The notes below the pieces were generated by a model. The model had not been told where the DNA came from. It searched no databases and worked only from the letters and a program-made list of their open reading frames with translations. A program made the position numbers and the translations under genes. Of a stretch of DNA of 28,946 nucleotides, positions 7,026 to 14,149 are shown one piece after another. Origin of the DNA: Bacillota bacterium (GTDB lineage: Bacteria > Bacillota > Clostridia > Christensenellales > CAG-138); the NCBI GenBank assembly GCA_023399275.1, contig JAEWQH010000077.1:1-28946 (forward strand), written 5' to 3'. How positions within the stretch are numbered: the stretch's first letter is position 1; every line of letters begins with the position of its first letter.

Positions 7026-8915
7026 ATGGCGGAAGTTTTATCCATCCTCTACGTTGCGCTCTTTGCCGCTTCCGGCATCGGGTTGAGCCGGTTGCTGTTC
7101 TATCGCGAAAAACCGCTCGTGCGCATCTGGCTTGGCCTTGCCTTCGGCATGGCGATGCTGATCTGGTTTCCTGCGCTGTTTTCGTTTGCAATGGGGTTCT
7201 ATCTGCCCGCGCAGTTGCTCGGGCTGCTGCTGGCGTGCCTGATAGGCGCGGCGGGCTTTCTCTTCTCTCGGAACCGCTCCTTAACCGTCTCCCCCTGGCG
7301 GGTGGAGACGCCGTTTCTCATCGCGGGCGGACTGCTGTTTCTGCTCTGCCTCGTGCTGCTCTTTACGCATACGATCATAGAGCGGAACGGCGCGCTCTAT
7401 GTTGGCCAGTCCACTTACGGCGACCTCGCGATGCACCTCGGCTTCATCTCCAGCATCGCAACGCAGGGAGCCTTTCCGCCGATGTATTCCATCTGCCCGG
7501 ATACCCCTGTGTGTTACCCCTTTTTGAGCGAAAGCGTAGGGGCAACGATCTATCTCTTTGGTACAAGCCTGCGTTTTGCGAGCATGCTGACGGCCGCCTA
7601 CGCGATGCTGCTCGTCATCACGGGTGTATACTGCTTTCTGGAAGGGTGGCTTGAGCAGCCGCGGAAATCCGTGTTTGCCATGCTGATATTCTTCATCGGC
7701 GGCGGATTTGGATTCTGGTACTTCTTCGATCTGCTCAAGGATAATCCGGACAACCTCTCACGCCTCTTCACCGCATTTTACGAAACCCCCACCAACTTCG
7801 TTGAAAACGGCCTGCGCTGGGTTAACCCGATCGCGGATATGATGATTCCGCAGCGCGCACTGCTCTTCGGCTGGTCGCTGCTGTTTCCGTGTCTGTTTCT
7901 GCTGCACCGCGCGGCGATCCGGCGGGATGCCAGCGCGTTTCTGCCGCTCGGCCTGCTGGCGGGCGCGCTGCCGCTGATCCATACGCATTCCTTCCTCGCG
8001 CTCGGCATCATCAGCGGCTTTTACCTGATTCGCTCGGTTGCTCGCCAAGAGGGGAAGCAAGTGTACCTCGGCTACGCGAAGTATCTCGCCATCGTGCTGG
8101 TGCTGGCGCTGCCGCAGCTGATCCTCTTCACCTTCCGTCAGTCCGGCGGGTTTCTCAAGGTCCACTTCAACTGGGCGAACGAGTCGGATAACTACTTCTG
8201 GTTCTACATCAAGAATTTCGGGCTGATCGCGCTGCTGACGCCGGTTGCGTTTCTGGCCGCCAAGAAAGAGGACCGGGGCGTCGTCGGCGGGGCTGCATTG
8301 GTCTGGGTGATCGCGGAGCTGATCCAATTTCAGCCCAATCCATACGATAACAATAAGCTGCTCTTCGTCTGCTTTGTCTACGCCTGCGGTCTCGTCGGCA
8401 GTTGGCTCATCGACGCAAAGGATCGGCTCATGCGCGGCGCGACGCGAAACCGCATGAGCATCCGGCTGCTTGCGGCAATGGTATGCGCGGCGCTTTTCCT
8501 CTCCGGGGCGCTGACCCTCGGGCGCGAGTATGTCTCGGAGTATCAGCTTATCGACGCGGATCAGGTCTCCGCCGCGGAGTACGTCAAAGACAACGCCGCA
8601 CCGGACGCAACTTTTTTGACCTACAACAACCACAACAACGCCATCGCGGCGCTGACGGGGCGAAATATCGTCTGCGGCTCGGGCTCGTACCTCTATTTTC
8701 ACGGCGTGGATTACGCGGATCGCGAAAGTGCGCTTCCTCTGATGTTTGAGCAGCCGGAGACGTATTTTGCCGCGCTGGCAAAGCAATATGACGTGGACTA
8801 TGTCTACATCAGCCCCAACGAACTGGCAAACTACAACGTGGATCTGGCTTACTTCGCCTCCCGCTTCGATCTGGTTTATCAAAACGAAACCGTGAAAATC
8901 TACCGCGTTTCCTAA
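7026..8915 (+). CDS. Polytopic membrane protein resembling GT-C glycosyltransferases
   Basis: This 629-residue protein has roughly a dozen hydrophobic membrane segments over residues 1-500 and a soluble C-terminal domain of about 130 residues. The first large outer loop contains YGDLAMHLGF with D133 and H137, placed like the acidic catalytic motif of GT-C enzymes, which use polyprenyl-phosphate sugars. A later loop contains the His-rich IHTHSF. The C-terminal domain (AEYVKDNAAPDATFLTYNN, then VDYVYISPNE) is typical of GT-C-like proteins. The role is therefore probably transfer of a lipid-linked sugar onto a wall polymer or protein, inferred from architecture only. The AAGGAG site is 13 bases from the ATG, unusually far. 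The gene ends at a strong bidirectional terminator. Confidence 0.85.
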   Translation: MAEVLSILYVALFAASGIGLSRLLFYREKPLVRIWLGLAFGMAMLIWFPALFSFAMGFYLPAQLLGLLLACLIGAAGFLFSRNRSLTVSPWRVETPFLIAGGLLFLLCLVLLFTHTIIERNGALYVGQSTYGDLAMHLGFISSIATQGAFPPMYSICPDTPVCYPFLSESVGATIYLFGTSLRFASMLTAAYAMLLVITGVYCFLEGWLEQPRKSVFAMLIFFIGGGFGFWYFFDLLKDNPDNLSRLFTAFYETPTNFVENGLRWVNPIADMMIPQRALLFGWSLLFPCLFLLHRAAIRRDASAFLPLGLLAGALPLIHTHSFLALGIISGFYLIRSVARQEGKQVYLGYAKYLAIVLVLALPQLILFTFRQSGGFLKVHFNWANESDNYFWFYIKNFGLIALLTPVAFLAAKKEDRGVVGGAALVWVIAELIQFQPNPYDNNKLLFVCFVYACGLVGSWLIDAKDRLMRGATRNRMSIRLLAAMVCAALFLSGALTLGREYVSEYQLIDADQVSAAEYVKDNAAPDATFLTYNNHNNAIAALTGRNIVCGSGSYLYFHGVDYADRESALPLMFEQPETYFAALAKQYDVDYVYISPNELANYNVDLAYFASRFDLVYQNETVKIYRVS

Positions 8916-8928
8916 CCGCCGCCCATGC

Positions 8929-8966
8929 AAAAGCGCCGCGCAAGTTACTTTTACGCGGCGCTTTTT
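8929..8966. terminator. Bidirectional terminator between convergent operons
   Basis: The stem AAAAGCGCCGCG pairs with CGCGGCGCTTTT around a 13-base loop, with A-run and T-run flanks. It serves the GT-C-like gene on the plus strand and the tyrS operon on the minus strand. Confidence 0.88.
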
Positions 8967-8975
8967 GAATATGCT

Positions 8976-9275
8976 TCAGTGCTTTTTTTGCCGGTATCCG
9001 GCATAGCCCGCCATCAGCGCGCCTACGCCGGAGATGAGCGCAAGGATCGCGCCGACGATACGATAGCTCTCGGCCGAATTGACCATGATGTATTCATACA
9101 TCGCCGTATCCATGACGCCGCCGTTCTTGGCAATCTCCGCATTCGCAGTGGAAAGCCCGATCGTAGCGGACATAAGCACCAGTACAAGGCCGAGAATAAA
9201 CAGCAGTACCAGCACCACCATCACGCCCGTATGCAGTTGCTTTTTATCGGGCTTTTGATCGATGAACATCTCCAT
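8976..9275 (-). CDS. Small protein with two membrane segments, unknown function
   Basis: This 99-residue protein is not assigned to a family. A charged cytoplasmic N-terminus (MEMFIDQKPDKKQ) is followed by a first membrane segment (about 17-39), an outer loop of about 30 residues (STANAEIAKNGGVMDTAMYEY), a second membrane segment (about 72-92) and a basic end (YRQKKH). A strong ribosome site (AGGAGGGGATC) precedes the ATG. It is the last gene of the tyrS-yigZ operon, 50 bases after the DUF2461 gene and directly before the shared terminator. Confidence 0.8.
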   Translation of the reverse strand: MEMFIDQKPDKKQLHTGVMVVLVLLFILGLVLVLMSATIGLSTANAEIAKNGGVMDTAMYEYIMVNSAESYRIVGAILALISGVGALMAGYAGYRQKKH

Positions 9276-9325
9276 AAAGATCCCCTCCTGAACTCATTTT
9301 TTTAGTATCTGCGCGTCGGGAACAC

Positions 9326-9991
9326 TCACTCTTCCAGCCCCATCATCAGCCGGTAAACCGGCCCGAGCAGGCGGAATCCTTCTATGATCTCATCCGCAAT
9401 ATCCGCCGAAAGTGTCTTCTTTAGATTCGGTGAAGAAAAGCAAAAAGAGAGCCCCTTTCGGTTGAGATACGGCAGCACGCCCTCCGGCGCATCGGTGAAG
9501 CGCGGGCGCCGAAACGGGTCGCCCCTCACCTCGAAGCGCGATGTAAAGGCGGGATCCGTCACCAGCGCGAGAAACTGCCGTGGTTTGGCAAGGATGCGCG
9601 GGCGGATCTCGCGCATCAGCGCCGGGTTTGCGCCGTACATACCCATGCCGTAGCCATAGCCCTCGCGCTCAAACTCCGCGTAGACGACGAGGCTTTCGCT
9701 GAGCATGCCGCCCGGGCGGCGAAAGCTGAGCCACGCGTGATCGCGATACATCGACTTATCGCGCGAATAGCGCGTATCCCGCCGGATGCGCGAAACCACC
9801 GACGCCGGTCGCACGTTGAACGCCGGGTCGATCTGCTGCGCAGCAGGCGTGAGCACCACAGCGAGCGCTTTGAGCGGCTCATAGACGTTTTTTCTGTAGC
9901 GCTCCTTGTTGGCCTCGTAAAAGGACTGTTCGTTGTTGAACGCGATCTCCCAGAAAAACTGATAGGTGTCTTCGTTTAATCCCTGAAACAC
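9326..9991 (-). CDS. DUF2461 (TIGR02453) family protein
   Basis: This 221-residue protein matches the DUF2461/TIGR02453 family throughout. Visible family segments are LNEDTYQFFWEI near the start, FYEANKERY, RIRRDTRYSRDKSMYRDH (about residues 68-85) and the C-terminal RPRFTDAP. The biochemical role of the family is unknown to me. The start is GTG 9991, preceded by GAGGAG at 10 bases, a site that overlaps the stop of the upstream gene. That gene ends only 7 bases before, so translation is probably coupled. Confidence 0.9.
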   Translation of the reverse strand: MFQGLNEDTYQFFWEIAFNNEQSFYEANKERYRKNVYEPLKALAVVLTPAAQQIDPAFNVRPASVVSRIRRDTRYSRDKSMYRDHAWLSFRRPGGMLSESLVVYAEFEREGYGYGMGMYGANPALMREIRPRILAKPRQFLALVTDPAFTSRFEVRGDPFRRPRFTDAPEGVLPYLNRKGLSFCFSSPNLKKTLSADIADEIIEGFRLLGPVYRLMMGLEE

Positions 9992-9998
9992 GGCTGCA

Positions 9999-12077
9999 TT
10001 ACTCCTCGTCGTCCGGCATCGTTCGTTTGCCTTGGGGCACGCGCGTAACGGTCTGCTTCTGCGCGGGCTGCGTCCTTGGCCTCTGCTTTAACTCCAGCAC
10101 GCGCGGCGCGGCGACCTGCGCACTTTGCTGCGGATGCGGCTGAAGCTGCGGCTGTGGCGGCGGCGCATAAGGGCGCACTTCATCGCTCACAGGCCGATAG
10201 GCGGCGTTGCTCTGTGCCTCTGTATACCGCGTGCGCGCCGTCTCCACGAGACGCTTGGCGAGCTCGTCCGCGCTCGTGGGCGGCGGCTCCGGCTCCGCCA
10301 GATGCAGCGGCGCATAGCTCGGAGCCTGCTGCTCGGCCGGCTGTGCCTGCGGCGCGGGCAGACGGATGGAATCCTCCTTGGGAAGGAAGGGGTCCTCGTC
10401 CTTCATGGCAAACATCCGCTTGGTGTAGCTGATCTCCTCTTGGTTCGGCGCGTCACGGTAGGCATGCTCTCGCGCGCGCGGCGGAGGGGGTGCGTCGCCA
10501 AAATCCGGCTCGAACACTTCGTCGGGCAGTTCGTCGAAATCATCCTCCCCGTCGCCAAATCCGCGCGGCATACGCGAGCGCTCCATCACCGTCAGCGCCA
10601 CAAGGATGATAAAGGAAAATACCATCAGCACGCCGAGGATGATGAGGACCTTTGCGATGCCGTTGTTGATGCTGCTAAAGAGGCCAAACGTCACGCCGCC
10701 CGTCTGAACCGGTGTTGGCGTGGCCTGCTCCGCGGTTTCCGTGCCGTAAGCGACCGGCATCACATAGCTTGCGAGCGTACGATTGGCGCCGGTCGGATCA
10801 TATCCTTTGACTGTGAAGCTGAGATTGCGCGGCGAGCCGAGCTGGATCTCCTGGTCGAAGGACGTTTCCCCGGCAGGCAGGATGTCGTAGTTTTTGATCA
10901 CACCGATGGTCGCTTCGGATACCGTGATGTTCGTCAACTCCACCGTGCTGTGGTTGGTAATGACGATCCGCGCGCTGACGCTGCCGCTTTCCTGCGTCCA
11001 CGGCGAGACGGTCTCCGCGCGCACGCTCACATTGATCTGCGAGGCGTCCACAAACGGATAGACCTCGTAGACGTCCGCCGGCGCCAGCTCATACGCCGCC
11101 GCAAACGGATCGGTGCCCGTCAGCTGAAAGCGAACCTCCCGCAGCGGCTCCGACATCAGCGGTACGACCACGTAGGAAAGGCTTCTGCTCTCCCCGGGCT
11201 CAAGCGAAAACGGCGTGTCGTTGACGAGGTTTGCGCGCTCATCCGTGATGGTGATCTTGCTGATCGCCTGCGTTCCGGTGTTGGTTACGTCTATGGTAAA
11301 CGTAACTCCGCTTGCGGTTGGCGTACCCGCCTGCACGCGCATGTCGAGCTGGATGAGCACCATCGTCAGCTCCAGCGGGTCGAGCGAGGAGAATGTCTTC
11401 GTCTTGCCGTTGACCATATAGGTCACCAGCGGCGTGCTCGTCACGCTCTCGTCGCCCATGGTATACGAAAAATCGTAGGATGTCGTCTGGCTGGCGCGGA
11501 GGGTATAGCCCTCGAAGATCGGCATATCGCTGATGTTCTCGTCGATCAGCGTGATATCCGTCATGTCAAACTTCGTTGCGTTCTTGATCGTGTAGGTGAT
11601 GGTCACCTTCTCACCCGGCTTGGCGTTGGTTTTGTCGGCGACGCGCGTCACCTCGATGACCGGGTTCTCCGCCTGCGCAACAGTATACTGCGCCTCCTGG
11701 CTCATCGGCTCGCCGTTTCGCGTCCACGTAACGAGAAACGTGATCGGCTTGCCAAGCTGGCTTTGCGAGACGTTCAGCGTCAGCGTGATATCCCGCGCGC
11801 TGCCGCTCGGCGGTATCTGCGCGCCGTGCAGCACGTCGTACACCGCGCCATTGTAGGTGATTGCCACATCCGTCATGGGATAGTCCGCGTTGTAGTTGGC
11901 GATCTCAAACGTAAAGGTCACGCTGCCGGCGTCCGGCAGTTCCGACGGATTCGCCGTAATGTTGATGCGCGCCTCTTCCGCATGTGCCGTCGGGAGAAAA
12001 GCAAAAACGCAGATCAGCACAAGCGCCGCGCCGAGCAGTCTTGTGAAAAACGCGCTGAAGCGCCTGCTTCCCTTCAT
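9999..12077 (-). CDS. Secreted, membrane-anchored COG1361-like repeat protein with a Pro/Gln-rich cytoplasmic tail
   Basis: This 692-residue protein has a signal peptide (1-33, ending PTAHA before EE) and four or five beta-rich domains of the CARDB/COG1361 type, recognised by recurring phrases such as VTFTFEIANYN, VTITYTIKN, VTFTIDVTNTG and ARIVITNHS. A TPTPVQ-containing linker leads to a membrane segment (about 475-498). The ~190-residue tail is first acidic (DGEDDFDELPDE), then rich in Pro, Gln and Ala, and should be cytoplasmic. Such domains usually make adhesive or structural surface stalks. The tail could contact a cytosolic partner, but none is identified. Start ATG 12077 is preceded by AAGGAGAG. 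Upstream extension of the frame overlaps yigZ and is rejected. It lies between yigZ and the DUF2461 gene. Confidence 0.85.
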   Translation of the reverse strand: MKGSRRFSAFFTRLLGAALVLICVFAFLPTAHAEEARINITANPSELPDAGSVTFTFEIANYNADYPMTDVAITYNGAVYDVLHGAQIPPSGSARDITLTLNVSQSQLGKPITFLVTWTRNGEPMSQEAQYTVAQAENPVIEVTRVADKTNAKPGEKVTITYTIKNATKFDMTDITLIDENISDMPIFEGYTLRASQTTSYDFSYTMGDESVTSTPLVTYMVNGKTKTFSSLDPLELTMVLIQLDMRVQAGTPTASGVTFTIDVTNTGTQAISKITITDERANLVNDTPFSLEPGESRSLSYVVVPLMSEPLREVRFQLTGTDPFAAAYELAPADVYEVYPFVDASQINVSVRAETVSPWTQESGSVSARIVITNHSTVELTNITVSEATIGVIKNYDILPAGETSFDQEIQLGSPRNLSFTVKGYDPTGANRTLASYVMPVAYGTETAEQATPTPVQTGGVTFGLFSSINNGIAKVLIILGVLMVFSFIILVALTVMERSRMPRGFGDGEDDFDELPDEVFEPDFGDAPPPPRAREHAYRDAPNQEEISYTKRMFAMKDEDPFLPKEDSIRLPAPQAQPAEQQAPSYAPLHLAEPEPPPTSADELAKRLVETARTRYTEAQSNAAYRPVSDEVRPYAPPPQPQLQPHPQQSAQVAAPRVLELKQRPRTQPAQKQTVTRVPQGKRTMPDDEE

Positions 12078-12115
12078 TCGTTCTCTCCTTGATCGATCCA
12101 TTTTTTCGTCCGCGC

Positions 12116-12769
12116 TCATCGCTCCGCCGCGGGCTGATACGCCTCGAGCGAGCGCCCCAGACGCACAAACCGGGCGGCTCCGTCCGTCCTGTCCGTCACC
12201 TCGTCGATCAGCGTGTCGGCCTCCTCGGCGGGCAGCAGCAGCGTCAGCGTAACATGCTCCGCAAACGCCGCCTCGCAAGGGTATCCCTTGCGGCGCAGCA
12301 GCGGCTCCAGCACGCTGTAGGCGGAGTAGGACACCGTGAGCGTCATGCGTTCGCAGACGCGCATCTGCACGATCTGCGCAGCCTGCAGCGCCTCGCTCGC
12401 GGCCTTTCCATAGGCGCGCACGAGTCCGCCTGTGCCGAGCAGCACGCCGCCGAAGTAGCGCACCACGGCGATGAGCGCATCCTCTACGCCCGCGCCCGCC
12501 AGCACGCTGAGAATCGGTGCGCCCGCTGTGCCGGAAGGCTCCCCATCGTCCGAGGACCGGGCGATTGCCGCCCCGCTCAGACGAAATGCATAGCAGCAGT
12601 GCCGCGCGTCATAGTGCCGCTTTCGGATCTGCGCAAGCGCATTGAGCGCCTGCGCCTCATCCGTGGCGGGCAGGCAGTAGCCGAGAAAGCGGGATTTTTG
12701 AATCACGATCTCGCTTTCCCCGGCGGTCTGAATCGTTTGATACGGCCTTAGGCCCTGCAAATCCGGCAA
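12116..12769 (-). CDS. yigZ: YigZ/IMPACT-family protein
   Basis: This 217-residue protein has the two-domain YigZ structure. The N-terminal UPF0029 domain has EIVIQKSRFLG, HYDARHCCYAF, SSDDGEPSGTAGAPIL and VVRYFGGVLLGTGGLVRAY. A ferredoxin-like C-terminal domain follows. In eukaryotes the related IMPACT regulates Gcn2; the bacterial role is unclear, with proposed translation-related functions. The start is probably TTG 12769, because a purine-rich stretch (GGAAGGGGAAGAAGAG) ends 3 bases before it and the next residues fit the family. This overlaps the end of tyrS by 22 bases, so translation is likely coupled. TTG 12760 is the alternative. Confidence 0.9.
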   Translation of the reverse strand: MPDLQGLRPYQTIQTAGESEIVIQKSRFLGYCLPATDEAQALNALAQIRKRHYDARHCCYAFRLSGAAIARSSDDGEPSGTAGAPILSVLAGAGVEDALIAVVRYFGGVLLGTGGLVRAYGKAASEALQAAQIVQMRVCERMTLTVSYSAYSVLEPLLRRKGYPCEAAFAEHVTLTLLLPAEEADTLIDEVTDRTDGAARFVRLGRSLEAYQPAAER

Positions 12770-13980
12770 TAGCTCTTCTTCCCCTTCCGGAGGATGACGC
12801 CCTCGCCCTCGATCTGCGCCGCATGCAGCGCGGCGCCGGGCGAAGCAACCTTATTTTCGCCGACGAATACGCCGCCGCCCTCTATGAGCCTGCGCGCATC
12901 GCTCTTGCTGGAGGCGAGCTTCGCCAGCACCAGCAGGTCGGGAATGCGAAGCCCGCTGGCCTCGATTTGCTCCGCCGTAAGCGCGCAGGTGGGTATGTTG
13001 CTCAGGTCGCTTCCGCCCGCAAACAGAGCCTCGGCGGCGGTTTGCGCGACCTTCGCCTCTTCCTCTCCGTGCACCTGCGCGGTAAGCGTGTATGCCAGCA
13101 CGCGCTTTGCTTCGTTGATCTGTTCGCCGGGCAGAGAGCCAAGTCTGCGTACCTCGTCCATCGGCAAAAAGGTCAGCAGGGAGAGGCACATCTGCACATC
13201 CTCGTCGCCGACGTTTCGCCAATACTGGTAGAAGTCAAACACGCTGCACTTCTGCTTGTCGAGCCAGATGGCGCCCTTTTCGGTCTTGCCCATCTTCCGG
13301 CCGTCGCTCGTAGTAAGCAGCGCGGTGGTGAGCGCAAACGCGGGCTTCTGCTCCTTGCGGCGGATGAGATCTGCACCGCCGAGGATATTGCTCCACTGGT
13401 CGTCCCCGCCCATCTGCAGCACGCAGTTGTAGCGGCGGTTGAGCTCTAGAAAGTCGTATCCCTGCATAAGCATATAGCCCATCTCGAAGAAGGTGAGCCC
13501 GCGCTCGAGACGGTTTTTGTAGCAGTCCGCCGCAAGCATACGGTTTACGGAGAAATGCACGCCAATATCGCGCATAAAATCGAGGTAGTTCAGCGGGTAG
13601 AGCCAGTCTCCGTTGTATACGATCTGCGCGCCGCCCTCCGAAAAATCGAGCAAGCGCGACATCTGCTTTTGAAAGCACGCGGCGTTGTGGGAGAGCTGCT
13701 CGCGGCTCATGAGCGAGCGCATATCCGTCTTGCCGGACGGGTCGCCGATGAACGCCGTGCCGTTGCCAAGTAGTGCGATCGGCTTGTGCCCCGCGCGCTG
13801 CATATGCGCCATGGACATGAGCTGCACGTAGTGGCCGATATGGAGGCTGTCCGCCGTCGGGTCAAAGCCGATATAAAAGGTGACCTTCTCGCGGCCGAGC
13901 AGCTCGCGCAGTTCCTCGGGATGCGAGCATTGCTTTAAAAACCCGCGCTCTTCCAATACGTCGTATACGTTGCGTTCCAT
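12748..13980 (-). CDS. tyrS: Tyrosyl-tRNA synthetase
   Basis: This 410-residue class I synthetase charges tRNA-Tyr. The HIGH motif is HIGH at 47-50 (SLHIGHY) and the KMSKS-equivalent is KMGKT at 229-233, as in bacterial TyrRS. Other family segments are GDPSGKTDMR (79-88) and QMGGDDQW (189-196). The C-terminal S4 RNA-binding domain covers about 340-405 (SSKSDARRLIEGGGVFVGENK). Start ATG 13980 is preceded by GGAGGGGGAG. It heads the operon with yigZ and the COG1361-like gene. Its leader, about 70 bases from the predicted transcript start, is too short for a T-box, which is often found upstream of clostridial synthetases. Confidence 0.97.
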   Translation of the reverse strand: MERNVYDVLEERGFLKQCSHPEELRELLGREKVTFYIGFDPTADSLHIGHYVQLMSMAHMQRAGHKPIALLGNGTAFIGDPSGKTDMRSLMSREQLSHNAACFQKQMSRLLDFSEGGAQIVYNGDWLYPLNYLDFMRDIGVHFSVNRMLAADCYKNRLERGLTFFEMGYMLMQGYDFLELNRRYNCVLQMGGDDQWSNILGGADLIRRKEQKPAFALTTALLTTSDGRKMGKTEKGAIWLDKQKCSVFDFYQYWRNVGDEDVQMCLSLLTFLPMDEVRRLGSLPGEQINEAKRVLAYTLTAQVHGEEEAKVAQTAAEALFAGGSDLSNIPTCALTAEQIEASGLRIPDLLVLAKLASSKSDARRLIEGGGVFVGENKVASPGAALHAAQIEGEGVILRKGKKSYCRICRA

Positions 13981-14059
13981 CTTGGGACTCCCCCTCCGTT
14001 TGTGTGTTGCTTCTTCCATTCATTGGCGCGCGAAATACAGACGCTTCCGCGCTCCACCA

Positions 14060-14088
14060 AATATACCACGAAAAAAGAGAAGAAACAA
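14060..14088 (-). promoter_or_regulatory. Promoter of tyrS, overlapping the upstream terminator
   Basis: On the minus strand TATATT (14060-14065) follows TTGTTT (14083-14088) after 17 bases. The -35 box is the 3' arm of the preceding terminator stem, and its T run lies within the spacer. Confidence 0.55.
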
Positions 14089-14107
14089 TGCGGCGCGCCT
14101 TGTTTCT
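14071..14107 (-). terminator. Terminator of the downstream histidine kinase operon
   Basis: On the minus strand AGAAACAA pairs with TTGTTTCT around an 11-base loop, followed by TCTCTTTTTT. It lies 42 bases after the kinase stop. Confidence 0.72.
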
Positions 14108-14149
14108 CCCCAGCGTTTTCATCTTGTTTTTCGATTGTTCACACACGAT

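Noticed and set aside
10125..12092. 655-codon open frame on the plus strand
   Set aside because: It is antisense to the COG1361-like gene; composition is Arg/His-rich, typical of a shadow frame in GC-rich DNA. The minus-strand gene has a signal peptide, repeats and a good ribosome site.
13981..14149. T-box riboswitch before tyrS
   Set aside because: The leader is too short and I see no T-box sequence or antiterminator pair; the hairpin present belongs to the kinase-operon terminator.
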